Origin: Adineta ricciae
Lineage: Eukaryota; Rotifera; Eurotatoria; Adinetida; Adinetidae
NCBI GenBank assembly: GCA_905250025.1
Contig: CAJNOJ010000092.1
Coordinates: forward strand, 62,001 to 126,000
Direction of reading: 5' to 3'
DNA: 64,000 nucleotides
The position numbers and the translations under genes are program-made. Shown here in pieces: positions 47,419 through 59,960 of this stretch. Under the pieces are notes generated by a model. That model was not told the origin of the DNA. It made no database searches and saw nothing but the letters and a program-made list of their open reading frames with translations. Position 1 is the first letter of the stretch. Every line of letters starts with the position of its first letter.

Positions 47419-50064
47419 ATGGATCGCCTTCGTCATTTAGGCACACGTCGTTCTTCTGATCAGAAAATGCATCAAACGACATCAGTAATTATAAGTCACT
47501 CGTTGGCAAATCATGTTTTCTCTTCTTTCTACTTTAGACGATTACAGTTAATAATTCATCAGGAGGATCGTCCAATTCGTCATCGAATGGAAACAATGAA
47601 CAACAAGAGCCACGAGCCAAAGTTTCTAGTCTCGTTTTCAAATTCGGAGGAGATCGTCCGAAAAAAGTACCAACGTATACCTTTTCACCTGGTAAGATCA
47701 CGATTTCTTTCCAATGAAGTCATAATTCATTTGAATAAATTTTCAGCCGAACAAGCGACGATTGATCAACAACATCATCTGCAGCAAAATCAAGCACCAC
47801 GTGTTCCGTCATCACCCCAACCACAACTGTCACCACAAATACGAAACTATGTAAAGTCTTCGAAATTTAACTCTCTGAAAATTTGAACTTGAATTTTTCT
47901 AGATTGAGCAACTTGAGATAAAGAACAGTGAATTAACACATAAAATTAACGAACAATATCAACATATTGAACAGTCCGAAAGGACAATCAAAGAATTACA
48001 TCAAATATGCGATGCATTTCAGAATCAGTAAGAGAGATTTCTGCAGTCCTATTAAATCCTACATCTATTTCTAGAGCTAATGACGAAACAAACAGTCCTC
48101 TTTTACGACTAATTGCAAATTTTTGTGAAATATTAGTAATTACATAGGCGAATATCAGCTCGTAATGTTTTCAAATTTCTATTTAGCCGGATCAACAACA
48201 TCATGAAGATGTTCTCTCATTATTCGAATCTAAAATTATTCAGTGTAAAAAAACGGAACAACAAGTATGATAGCGTATTTTGTTCTCCTTGTACATACAG
48301 GTTTTTCTTTCGATATGAATAGGTCAAGTCCTTGACAATCGCCTTGAAATCAAAAGAACAACGTATTACAGAATTAACCAATGAAGTTAATGACTTAGCA
48401 ACAAAAGCAAGCACGATGCAAACACCAACGTCAGCACCACGTTCGAACTCATCCGTATCGACAACACCTATAAGACGAATCGATTCAGCTGATGAACGTA
48501 AGTATCATTTGGAGAGTTGTAAGTCAGAACCAAATGGTTCTGACCTTTGTGTTAAAAATCAAAGATAAGAAATGGAAATGTAATGCTTGGTTTTCTTTGT
48601 TGTGTTTAGTTGATTCAATTAACTTACGTCGAGAATTATTTCGCACCCGAAATCGTCTCAAAGAAGCTCAACGCGAATTGTCGTCACAAAATAGTCTCAC
48701 GAAACATTTATCAACAAATAATCTTCTTTCCTCCGATGCCTTAATAAGCGATTTACGTAAAGATATCAGTGAAATGGGATGGGAAATCAAAACATTGCAG
48801 AAAACCAAAGAAACACTTAAAAATGAAGTGGAAAAATTGGAACGCGAAATTGTTGTACTCGAATCGCAGAAAAAATCAGTAACTAATCGAGAAAACAGGA
48901 ACATTCCAAGACACAGAATGATTTCTCTTTCTTAGGTTGAAGATGCCAATGCAATGATTACCCGAGAAAATAAAGAATTACGAGCAACGATCGAAGAATT
49001 AAATGATCAAAATCGAATTGTTCTACAAAATTATCAAAATCACGTGAAAAATGTAACAACCAACTTGCATTATTTAAATTCATGCTCATTCTTCCGTTAT
49101 TTTTTCAGTATGCAATACACGAAGGACTAATGAGTAAATTATACGATTCCATAGCGCAAATCGAAAAAGAAAATAGTCAATTGAAAGAAAAAGTAAATAG
49201 AAGTTCACTTCTCTCGTATAATTTAGTTTTTGTAGATGCCTTCATTCTTTTATTCTAAGCATCATCAGTGGCCATGTAGGTTGAAAGAACAGCATGTTCG
49301 CTGTTAGTTTGTCTGAATCCCCAACCATGAATCAGTACTTTCTAAAACTCCCTTATACTGACTTGCATGCAATGCGATGCATGAATCGCTTTCGATGAAG
49401 ACGAACTTGTTCGTTGTTGACCGTGTGATTGGTCTTTTTTTTTTCTAGTGTGTTTTTCTGGAAGAGAAACTTGAATTGAAACAGATCTCATTAGTGGACA
49501 AAAATGAATTAGAAAAATTGAATTCTTCGAATCGTGTTTTAACCTTACAATATGACTATGAAGTCGCCAAACGTGAACATTGCGAACGACAATTGACACG
49601 TTTACAAGATAATATTAAACAATTGCAATCGGAATTGTCGTATATGGATGAAAAAGTCAAACGTGCTGATGAACAAATGAAACTAGCCGATCGATTGAAT
49701 CGCGATAATAAAGACGAATGCGAGATTTTACAATTGAAAATCATGGACTTAGAAAAACGTCTGAATCTTACTGAAAAAGACAAGGACATTGTTGAACAAG
49801 AATTGTTAATTGTTAAACAAAAAATGGAAGCGACAACGTATCGTATTCAACGTTACAACGAAGCTTTGGTCAACGCCGATAACGATATGGAACAAATGTC
49901 GGATACCAGGTACGAAGCAAAGTTCGCAAATGAGAGATGAAAACGTATGTTTGTTCTGCTGATTATTTAGCTTTAGTGAAGATGTAGCAAGTATCAATGG
50001 CACCGAGACGATATCGTTGAAGAGTCGTCCTTCACATCCGTTGCAAACTCAAAGTGAAGCTTAA
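47419..50064 (+). CDS. Long coiled-coil protein, family not assigned
   Basis: A 595-aa protein. Exons: 47419-47484, 47538-47691, 47747-47850, 47903-48027, 48075-48135, 48187-48264, 48323-48497, 48610-48878, 48936-49052, 49109-49192, 49449-49909, 49971-50064. It starts MDRLRHLGTRRSSDQ, 14 bases after a TTCAG acceptor. The N-terminal 110 residues are Ser/Asn/Gln-rich with a compact segment VSSLVFKFGGDRPKKVPTYT. The rest is almost continuous coiled coil (RELFRTRNRLKEAQRELSSQ, MDLEKRLNLTEKDKDIVEQE) with short breaks, ending in a Ser/Thr-rich tail. Centrosomal or ciliary rod proteins (for example CEP135/TSGA10-like) have this make-up, but no diagnostic motif was identified. The gene lies between PRC1 and IF-2 on the same strand. 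Confidence 0.72.
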
Positions 50065-50835
50065 TGTTTGAAATGAAAAACAAAGCCTACAAACAATTTC
50101 TTTCGATCAAATAATCGACTTGTAGATATACGTGTGTCTGTGTGTATGTGTGTGTGTGTGTTACTCAATTCAATAGCTTATAATCAATATGCATGAAATC
50201 AAAAAAAAACAGAACATTTCGTTTCTTTTCACGTTAGTTCAACAGTGTTTTATTCTTCACTCTAACGAAAAAAAAAGCGAATAATCACATTCCATTATCT
50301 TGTTAATTTAATCTCTCATACATTCAAGAGTTTATTCTTGTTTGAGGATAGTGGTTACTGTTGTTCCTCAATCTCACTTTCATTTTCCATTATCAAAGTA
50401 TATTTCTGAGAAAGAATACTTTTTAAATTCAACGACGTTGTGAACTTTCTCAGCACAATCAAAACTTGTTCTATTTTCATCTAATCGAATCATATTTGCT
50501 TCTACTTCTCTGCTTTTCTTTCTCGATTTATTGATTGACTATTTACCTTGTTATTCTAATTTCATTCTTTTTTTTCTGTATTTGTATAGTTCTATAGTGT
50601 ATCTCTACATATACATATTCAATAAAAATTAAATAAAACAATCGATTTGCTAGAAAGAGAAAAAAAAGATGTTAATTATTTATTTTATTGAAGAATTGTG
50701 AATAAAGATAGGATCATTCAAGTCAATGGTACGAGTGTAGAAGAAAGAGTAGTTGAAATCAACTGCCTAAATGATTGAAAAGATGATTTTTCACTGTTTT
50801 GAGTATGAATTCATCTTTGTTTGGTTTTAGATATA
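50065..50835. other. Intergenic, coiled-coil gene to mitochondrial IF-2
   Basis: A GT-rich microsatellite lies at 50131-50160. An AATAAAAATTAAATAAAA cluster at about 50621-50638 is a likely polyadenylation region. A TTGGTTTTAG acceptor ends at 50830, only five bases before the IF-2 ATG. Confidence 0.55.
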
Positions 50836-53821
50836 ATGATCAGTCGGTTTTTATTCAAATCGACCTCCATTCTATGTCGTTCTTGTCAACAACGACTAAC
50901 AACTTGTTCCAGTTCCCCTTATTTATATCAAACGCGCAGAAATCTTGCTAGTCTCTTCTCTAAAACATCACCTCATACATCTTTCAATGCTCGACGTTTT
51001 CTTTCGAAATCAACGAAAACGAATAAGAAATATCAAGTACTTAAATGGCTTACAGAAGTATTTTTCTCAATAATGATTTTGTGTATTTAGCCGGTATCTT
51101 ATGGCCCAAAAAGTAAACGACCCATTATAGAAGTCTATCATAAAATGACAATCAAAGCGCTTGCACAAGCGATGAGTATTAACGTTGGTACGTTGGTTTT
51201 TTTTTTGTTCGACTTCTTTTCCAAATCTTTCATGTAGATCATATTTATGATTGTCTAATTCATATAAAAAACGGTGATCAATATTCATCGGATAATCAAG
51301 GTTCGTAGAATTGAATAAAATACGCATCGATGTAACGAATGGATTGCATTTTAGAAATTGACGATTTCAATATTATTGTCGAAGTTGTACATCTATGTGG
51401 TGGAAAACATCGACTTATACCATCGCCGTTTGCCAACGATAAGAAAAAACCAGTCACAAATGTTGTCAAATTTGTTCGCACGTACGTTGATGGTTTGCTT
51501 TGTGGAAAAATAAGAATGAAAATTGTAGACCGATGCCATCGCCAGACAAGTTAAAACCTCGACCACCGGTGGTTACCATTATGGGCCATGTCGATCACGG
51601 AAAAACAAGTCTTCTAGATGCATTAAGAAATAGTAATATTGTTTCAGGTGAATTCGGAGGTATAACACAACATATCGGTGCTTTTATTGGTAAGTGTGTG
51701 ATGTATGGTTAGGTATTCATTTTTTCACGTTGATTTATAGTACCTGTTTCGAAATCGATGACTATTACGTTTATTGATACGCCTGGACATTTGGCATTCG
51801 CTGAAATGCGTGCTCGAGGTGCTCAAGTAACGGATATTGTTGTTCTTGTTGTTGCCGCAGATGATGGCGTTATGCCTCAAACATTGGAAAGTATTGCTCA
51901 TGCGAACAGAGCCAAAGGTAATTATATGATGGCTTCAGTTTTCGGACGTCTCTATCATACATTTCCGTAGTTCCAATTGTTGTTGCGATCAATAAAATTG
52001 ACAAAGCTGATTCAAATATTGTAAGAGAACAAAGTTAACGTAGTTTTATATTTCCTTTCATCCATCTACTAGAAACGAACGGAAAGTATGCTTGCTGAAC
52101 ATGGAGTACAATTAGAATCAATTGGTGGAGACGTTGTCGGTGTGCCTATATCTGCATTGAAAGTAAACGTTCAACCATCATTTCATTTTTGAATTAAATT
52201 TTTGTTATATATAGAATATTAACATCGATAAACTGTTGGAATCGATCTTAGCTGTTGCTGAACTACAACAATTGCATGGTGATCCAAATGGACCAGTTGA
52301 AGGTACTATACTCGAATCTAAACATGAAGAAGACACGGCAGGAGACGACAATACATTCGATAACAATCAACGGAAGGGGTGAGCCATGAGATGGTAAGCA
52401 GGTATCGGTCGATATAATATCTAGGGTTTGTTTATTTTTCTTCTACAGAAATCTGGCGACTGTTCTCGTCCAACGTGGTGTGTTGAAAAAAGGAACCATT
52501 CTATTGGCTGGTCAAAGTGTTGCACGAGTAAGTCTTTTCTTTTCGCAAAAAAAAACGAAATTATCCACCTTTCATTTAGGTTCGTGCTCTATACAATGAA
52601 CGTGGTATTCAAATTGAACGAGCCACCCTGAGCATGCCTGTGCAAGTAACTGGTTGGAAAACATTGCCGAATGCCGGTGAGGAAGTATTCGAAATTGACA
52701 GCGAAGTAGGAGAAGACTATTTGATTGATCGAAACGATTTATTGCCTTTGAAAAAATGAATAGAATCTCGCCAATCGAATTGCTACTCAACGTAAAGCAG
52801 ATGAAACTGCTAAAAAAATGGAAGTCGATGCTGTTGTTGTAACGCAAAAACATGAAGAACATCTACAAAAATATCGGTTTGTCAATGGGAAATATCCAGT
52901 AAAATAATCGTGAGCTTTTGAAATTATAGAGCAGAACTTCAACGCCGTCGAGAATTAGGTATCATATTCCGTAAACGTGATAAAGGTTCAGGTCAACATA
53001 TAGAAGATAAAGAAGAAAAACTTAAATATTCAATATTACTTAAAAGTAAAGTGGTACTTACGTATGCATGAATCGTGAACATTTTGTCAATCATTCTAGC
53101 GGATGTTTATGGTACTTTGGAGGCATTGACAAAAATTATCAATATGTATAATGATACTCGATGTCCTTTGGATGTCATCGATGCTGCTGTTGGTCCTGTA
53201 AATGAAGATGATATAGAAGCAGCTCAACTGTTCAATGGTATGTAAAACAATCATTTTATCATGACTTGATTCCGTGAAGTTTCTCTTTCTTAGCAACAAT
53301 CTACGCATTTAATACGAACATAAATCAAACCATAGCACTCGATGCTAGTCGAAAACATGTTCCAATTCGAACATTTAATGTTATTTATCATATGTTGAAT
53401 GATATAAAACATGAGTTAACAAAACGTATACCTTCAACTGAAGAAGATGTCCAAACTGGTTGTGGAGATGTGTTACAAACATTTGAAATAACTGAACGGA
53501 ATAAAAAGATTCCTGTCGCTGGTTGCCGTGTCACAGATGGTTTCTTCGAAAAGAAACAACTATTTAAACTTATCCGCAACGGACAAGTTATTCACCGAGG
53601 TACGAATAAATCATCTGTTTGGCTTCGTAAAGTCTTTTTTCCTCGTAGATACTTTATCCTCATTGAAACATGTACGCGATGATGTTCAGTCGATAAAAAA
53701 AGGTGTTGAATGTGGTCTATCGTTCACAAATCATGATATTAAATTTCAAAAAGGTGATCAGATCGTTTGTTATACTGTACGACAAGTGACACAGGAAGCG
53801 AAATGGGACTTTGGTTTTTAG
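50836..53821 (+). CDS. MTIF2: Mitochondrial translation initiation factor IF-2
   Basis: A 733-aa GTPase that places initiator tRNA on the mitochondrial ribosome. Sixteen exons: 50836-51057, 51091-51187, 51238-51300, 51355-51481, 51529-51689, 51741-51917, 51971-52020, 52073-52162, 52215-52378, 52449-52527, 52580-52705, 52764-52876, 52930-53045, 53100-53237, 53294-53599, 53649-53821. The N-terminus is Arg/Ser-rich without acids ([17 protein letters not shown]), a mitochondrial targeting form. The G domain shows G1 GHVDHGKTS, the switch region [11 protein letters not shown]3 DTPGH, G4 NKID and G5 SALK. Later IF-2 domains are visible in [26 protein letters not shown] and CRVTDGFF. Relative to human MTIF2 an acidic insert ([13 protein letters not shown]) precedes [10 protein letters not shown]. 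The exon 13 donor was chosen to keep frame. Confidence 0.95.
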
Positions 53822-53929
53822 GAAATGACGTTTGTTTTTCAGTTTAATAAAAAAAGTGTTTACGATATGTGTTTTTAATGCATTGATATACATCTTTCTA
53901 TCAGAATGAAAGTATTTTTATTTCAATGA

Positions 53930-55718
53930 TTATTCTGCTGTTGTTGGTTCAATCTGAGGATCTTCGTTACGAAATACAATATAAAACACAATACCGACGA
54001 GGAATGAAACGATTGATAACGATGCGTACATCCATACTAGTTTGGGATTGACTGTAACGGGCACAAGCGCAAAATTCAATGCACTACCAATGGCTGTTGT
54101 CAGTAGAAACATTGACAGTACGATTGATTTCATCGATGTCGGCGCATGAGTATATGCATACTCGAGACCAGTGATCTGTGCAAATATTTCCGAGATAGCA
54201 ATGAGAAAATAGGATGGAATTTGCCAAACGACACTAATGTTATTGTATTTTTGACAGGTTGGACAAGGTGTTTGAGTAAAGGAGTAATTAGGTCCAGTCG
54301 AATAAATTAGGTGTTGTACAAAAGCTGTCCATGCCATGGATGCAGATGCAAGTAGAAATCCACACGTGATACGTATGATAGATTTGAAATTGATATGACA
54401 TCGTCGTAATAGAGGATAAATAACTTTATCGAACAATGGTATGAAGATAATTAGTACCAGCGGGTCAATATTTTGTAGGATGTCATTGGGTAAAGAGCCT
54501 ACCATTCATCAAAGGATGATCGTTTATGTCTATTTGAAATGATAACTCTTACCAACATTCATTTGTGCTGCTTGAGATACTAAGTTGCCCATCAATTGAT
54601 TATAACATACTGTATAAAATGGATAGAAAGCAAATACTCGGCAGACATGAATTGCTTGTTTTAAGTCATCAATAAATTGATCTGTTTTAGTATCCGCTTC
54701 TTCTTTTGCATAGTCTAGGAAATGTTTTATGCGTTCCTGCCGTCCTAGTTTCCAACGTACCCTAAGCGCTGCTCTGATGACATGAAACGCTCGAATAAGC
54801 AACGAACCAGTTGGTGATCCTCGAATATATTTATGACGACCCATAAATAGAATGAGAATCGTACCAATGAATACAATCAGTGGAATCAGATATGCTAACC
54901 AAAATGAATGATGTTTTTCAATAGTAGTTGTCAAAATTGCTGATAGTGCACCCAAATTAATACCCCAATAGAACCAATTGAATAAGGATTGCATAGTTCT
55001 ATAGAAAATACAGATAGATAATAATATGAAGGTGTGTGAAACGAAGTTTTTGTTTACATCTTTGGGTCAATGATCTTCTTTTTACCATTGATTTCTAAAA
55101 CGAGGAAGAATACAATGATGTGCAGTAAGATTTTCTTTAACCTTTAACTATCGGCGTTTTTCTTGTATATTGATCAGCCATTAGCGGACTAACATTACTT
55201 TTTACACCACCTGTACCAACACCTATGACAATCATCGCAACGATTAGACCCGGTAATGCCAAACCACTTTGAATTGAAGGTGGGATACTCGTTGACACAA
55301 GTATCATAAGACCAATTATATAGACAATGCATGCTACAAATATCGTTTTGTATTTGCCCCAGAACTGATCAGCAACAATCGCACCAGCAATGGGTGTCAG
55401 GTAACAGAAGAATTGAAAGAATGTTGTTAACGACGTTGCCACGCGTTGACCGCGACCCAATGCTCCTGGTTGTTTATCATTGGGACCAGGCACAGGAAAC
55501 TGAATATAATTTTGAAACGGTCCTGACATACCGTAAAATGCAAAACGTTCACAAAATTCGCATACAACAATCATCCATGCCGCTGGTGGAATCCGGTCAG
55601 AAATACGTTCTAAAGTATTGAGCTCCTCTGCAGTTGGTTCAATCTCATCAGGAGCTTTCTTCGTACCCATCACTTCCATTACGACTGTGTCAGATGAATT
55701 CGATACTTCTGCGCTCAT
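53930..55718 (-). CDS. PTR2-type proton-coupled oligopeptide transporter, fungal-like
   Basis: A 542-aa major-facilitator transporter (POT/PTR family) that imports di- and tripeptides with protons. Exons: 55718-55142, 55094-55058, 54998-54553, 54498-53930. Family signatures: CERFAFYGMSGPFQNYIQ at membrane helix 1, GQRVATSLTTFFQFFCYLTP, GAIVADQFWGKYKTIF, and GVGTGGVKSNVSPLMADQYT. The segment PGALGRGQ between helices 1 and 2, the FNWFYWGINLGALSA region and SLPNDILQNIDPLVLIIFIP are features of fungal PTR2 rather than animal SLC15 proteins, which also carry a large extracellular loop not seen here. Three spliceosomal introns show it is a resident eukaryotic gene. An upstream ATG at 55870 (MAGKVTSDSSLRIDSDDD) may be an extra first exon. 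Horizontal transfer from a fungus is the likely origin. Confidence 0.9.
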
Positions 55719-56609
55719 CTTGTTAATAGGCCAAATATTTTCGTACAGAAGAGATACTTTATATACGAGGAGAGAAACGCCTAAATGAAGGATGAATGAA
55801 CACACACAGGACAACGATCATCATCGCTATCGATGCGCAACGATGAGTCAGAAGTGACCTTGCCAGCCATCTTGATAATCACGAAATGTGAATACACTTT
55901 ATTTAGATGGCCTTGTCCTCTCACCGATAGACAATCTTGATCATTGATTTCATTAGAGAGATTAGACTTTATATTCGTATTTTCTCTATTCAAATAACTA
56001 AAAATATGTTCTACATAACACAAGACGTTTGATTTCCAATGCCACAATCTCTGAGTGACAAAACAAGTGTAATCGTGACCAAGAACTGTGTCCATCATTT
56101 ACGATTATTTGAATGTCAATCAATTGTATCATTTTCTTAATCATATAGGTTCATGTTTAATACACAATGCTTTAGTGATCGACATCGATCTCGTACATAG
56201 TTAGATATAACAAATCCATTCTCGTTCTCTTTACATTGATACTAACGACACTTCAGAAACCTTTTGTCGGCGCGTGTAACAAGCGACATCTATGATGAAA
56301 CAATAGTTATCTATTGATGTTTCTGAAATGAAATTTCGAACTAATATTTTTGGTATTTACGCAGAAAACATGAACTACACTAAGTTCTGAGTTGTAAATG
56401 AAAGTTCGAGCTGAAGAGAAAACCTGCAACTGGAGAAGTCCAGATCTATTTCAAGATGGCTGTTTGTCTGTATGGGAGACGAGAAAAATAATAAGTCACC
56501 AAGTTTATTATTTCTGATCAACTAACGATTGATTTTGTTCCAAAGATCTCATATTGATGTTTTAGATAGTTTTACACAATTTTTTAACATTAAGAACTAG
56601 TTTTATCCG
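55719..56609. other. Divergent promoter region, PTR2-like and MIC60
   Basis: This gap separates diverging genes. At 55870 an ATG opens a short minus-strand frame that may be an additional N-terminal exon of the transporter. A GTTTTAG acceptor ends at 56565, 44 bases before the MIC60 ATG. Confidence 0.45.
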
Positions 56610-59187
56610 ATGCTTCGTGCAGCTCATTTGCCTCGTGCACAGCCAGCAGCATTGAACTTTCTCCTGGTATCTAAACGATGGCAACAAACACCCGCTTCAC
56701 CTGGATCTGGTATAACTGCATCGACCAAATCAACACCAGGTTCACATACAACTCAGTATGCAACAAATAATCCAGCATCAGCTTTCAAAACCCAAACAGC
56801 TGCATCGAGACCATCATTCAACGCACCAATCGACCGAACCAGTAATCCTTACAAAACAACGACTAGTCCAACATCTACTTACGTACCTCCTTCGTCACAA
56901 AGAACGAATCCATCCTCTGGTAATAAAACTGGAGGCGGTGCTGGTACATTAGTCAAAGCTATTGTCTATGGTGTTGCTCTTGGTGTTACAGGAACATTAG
57001 CCTATGCGGAATATGAAAATGATTCATTTCGTCGTCAACTTGAATCGACCATTCCATATACTGCAACGATCTTAGGTGGTATTGATCAAGTCATTGATCC
57101 AGTATTGGGTCGACAAAAATCAATAACAAAAGGCATAACCGATAAAGTGCCTGATCTAGCTTACGTTAAAGATAAATTACCGGGCAAAGACCAAGTGAAA
57201 AAACTTGGCGAACAAGTTAAAGATGCAACTAATCAAGTCGTGGAAAAATTACCCGATAAAAATACATTGAAAAAAGTCGGAGAACAAGCTAAGGATGCAG
57301 TCAACAAAGTAACAGATAAAATAACCGATCAGAGCAAGGCTAAAGGTCTTGTTCATCAAACTACTGATCAGGTAAAGAAAAGCCGCCTACAATTTTCATT
57401 GATTTATTTGTCTTTCTAGGTGAAAGATGCTGTTAATACAGTTCGTGAGGCATTGCCTGACACAAAAGGATTGAAAAAGAACTTAGATCATATGAAAGAA
57501 CAAATTCAAGATGCAGCACATACGGTTAAAGAAACTGTAAAGGAGGCAGTGCCAGCATTGCCCAAAGGTCGATCCGGTGATTCATCTGGCAAATTAACTG
57601 ACCCAGTCTTTATAGAAGAAGCTGGCGAAATGGCTGTTCCACCACCGATACCGCAAGATAAATACAAAAAGTAAGTTCGATGAGTTTTTCTTTTTAAATA
57701 TAAAACCTACTTCTACATTTAGACTTGAAGAAGAGATTAGCCAGTTATTCGCCCCTTTGTCAACACAAATTGATGAAGCTTTATCGGCTGCTCGTGAACA
57801 TATTTCACACATGAAAACATTAATTGATAATCCTCATATTTCGACTTCGGATCATGAAACATGGAAAAAAGCCGAACATTTGCAGGAACAAGCAAAAACG
57901 TCGTATGAAAAAGCTACTGACAAACTTCGCGAATGGAAGGACAAATTAGTTGAATATTCAACCGCAACGAACGGTCAAATACATCCAGAAGAAAAGAAAC
58001 TCGATGAAAAATACCAAGAATTACATAAACAGTACACAACATCGACGTTTGTCAAGAATTTTCGAACATATATCGATGAAGCAACAAAATCCTTTCAAAA
58101 AGAGATCGAAACCATGTTTCCAAGTTTAGCCGGAAAAAATCCCACACAACTGACACATGAGGATTTACAAGCTCTGTTAGTTCACGCACATCGTCGCGTC
58201 GTTAAACTTCAGAATGACATAGCGCGTATGCGAATCAATGAATCGGATTCGATCAAAGCAGGTGTTGAATCAGCGCGCTCGGAAATCGATCGTCTTGTTG
58301 AAGAGCGTGTCCAAACTCGTGTAGCGAAAACAACGGAGCAATTAACTGAAGAATTGAAATCTTATGAAAAGAACCTTCGTCAACAATTTGATGAACAATT
58401 GAAATATGAAATCGTTTTACAACACCAAGCATTGACACAATATCTAGCCGATGTTCTTTCGCGACAATACCAAGAATGGGCACGTGAATACGAAAAACAA
58501 CTTGAAAATGAATCGATGAAAATCAATTTGAATTTACAAAACCAATTACGATCAACGCTAGACCGTTTGCATGCAATTGAACAAGCAATCGAGGCCAACT
58601 ATGATAGTCAACAACGTGGCCGACAAGCACAACAATTATGGATTCAAGCTCAGAATATTCTTAATCAAATCGTTCATGGTACAACCACGGAAAATGATCT
58701 CGATGTGATTTCAAAGATAGTTCCCAATGAGAAATTTGTTCACATACTTTTGAATGAGCTAAAAGCTGATGACTCGCCAGTGACCAACGAAGAAATGCTA
58801 CGTGAACGTTTCACTCATGTCAACAAACTATGCCGTCGTGTAGCGTTAATTGACGATGAACATAATTCTCTATGGAATTATTTTCTTTCCTACTTGCAAA
58901 GTTTATTGATTGTCCGACAACGTGATGATACAATCCTAACCGACGATGCTATTGATCTCAACAGACTAAGTACATTCACGATCTTAAACTATGTTCAATC
59001 CTACTTAGATCATAATCAATGGTACAATGCATTGCGGTTAATGCAATTACTGTCAGGTGAACCACGGAATGTCGCACAATCATGGATTGCTGACACACGA
59101 AATTATTTAGCAAAGAAACAAACATCTGAACTACTTGAAGCCTATTCAAATTCAATTGGTCTTGGGACATTACCGCGAACCGCTTAG
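56610..59187 (+). CDS. MIC60: MICOS complex subunit MIC60 (mitofilin)
   Basis: An 825-aa inner-membrane protein that forms crista junctions. Exons: 56610-57371, 57420-57670, 57723-59187. The start MLRAAHLPRAQPAAL is an import presequence. A single membrane helix lies at about residues 111-131 (GTLVKAIVYGVALGVTGTLA), followed by YAEYENDSFRRQLESTIPY, typical of mitofilin. A Lys/Val/Asp repeat region comes next (KVGEQAKDAVNKVTDKITDQ and similar, reminiscent of LEA-like amphipathic repeats). A long coiled coil follows, then the conserved mitofilin C-terminus: LSYLQSLLIVRQRD, NALRLMQLLSGEPRNVAQSW and LGTLPRTA. The repeat region after the membrane anchor seems longer and more regular than in vertebrate MIC60. 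NDUFB2 follows 199 bp downstream on the same strand. Confidence 0.95.
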
Positions 59188-59303
59188 ATGAAATTCAAAC
59201 TTCAATCCGATCACTTGTTCTCCTTGTCTTTTTTCTTCGCGCCTGCGTCTCTTTGCATCTTAGTAAAACGTATAATTTATACATATATACTTAGAAAAGA
59301 AGA

Positions 59304-59386
59304 AATCAATAAACAAACGAAACAAGTTTATAAAATTAGATTTCATTTCTTTTTTTCGATGTCTTTTAGATTGAATTGTAGTCGAA
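59304..59386 (+). promoter_or_regulatory. MIC60 polyadenylation signal and NDUFB2 splice acceptor
   Basis: AATAAA at 59308-59313 probably ends the MIC60 transcript. A polypyrimidine stretch with acceptor GTCTTTTAG ends at 59369, 17 bases before the NDUFB2 ATG. The 56-base gap between signal and acceptor is what an operon resolved by trans-splicing would look like. Alternatively it is a close pair of separate genes. Confidence 0.45.
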
Positions 59387-59960
59387 ATGAATCGAGCGAT
59401 TGTGAAATTATTTTCATCGTCATCTCGACTCGTGCCAAGAATTTATGCATCGACAGTACCAACGGGAACGAAAGTAACTGGACATCACGGTGCAGGAGAC
59501 GTTCACCATCATGATGATCATGGACACGGACATGGTCATCATCATGAACCTGAATTGAGAAAAACACACGAATGGCGTCATCATTCAGGAATGCAATCGA
59601 AATATGAAAATCAATCAGAGGATCCAAATATAAGTTTCGTACAAGGTAAAAAACGAATTGATTTCTCAATGAACCGGACGAATAAGATACTCATCTGATG
59701 TCTTTTAAGAACGACCCAATTATCACGATTATCGTCCATCATATGGTCAAACTCCTCTTACGTTACCCTATCGAAGTCATGCTCATATTTATGAAATGTG
59801 GATGTATCATGCAGCTCTCGTCTTTTCCATTTGGTTTTGGTGGTACGTTCTCTGGCGTTTCATGAAAGAACCATTTTGGTTTTTTGGTCACGCTCATTAT
59901 CCCGACATGTCGAAATTTACAGACGAAGAATTGGGTATTCCAGCCGATGATCTTGATTAA
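59387..59960 (+). CDS. NDUFB2: NADH dehydrogenase (complex I) subunit NDUFB2/AGGG, His-rich
   Basis: A 169-aa accessory subunit of the complex I membrane arm. Exons 59387-59645 and 59710-59960. An import presequence (MNRAIVKLFSSSSRLVPRIY) is followed by an unusual His/Asp/Gly stretch of about 25 residues (VHHHDDHGHGHGHHHEPE). The family core is in exon 2: one membrane helix WMYHAALVFSIWFWWYVLWR, then WFFGHAHYPDMSKFTDEELG and IPADDLD. Human NDUFB2 ends [22 protein letters not shown], so the match is clear. The His-rich insert makes it longer than the vertebrate protein (about 105 aa precursor). It may bind metal or be a neutral low-complexity insert. Confidence 0.92.
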
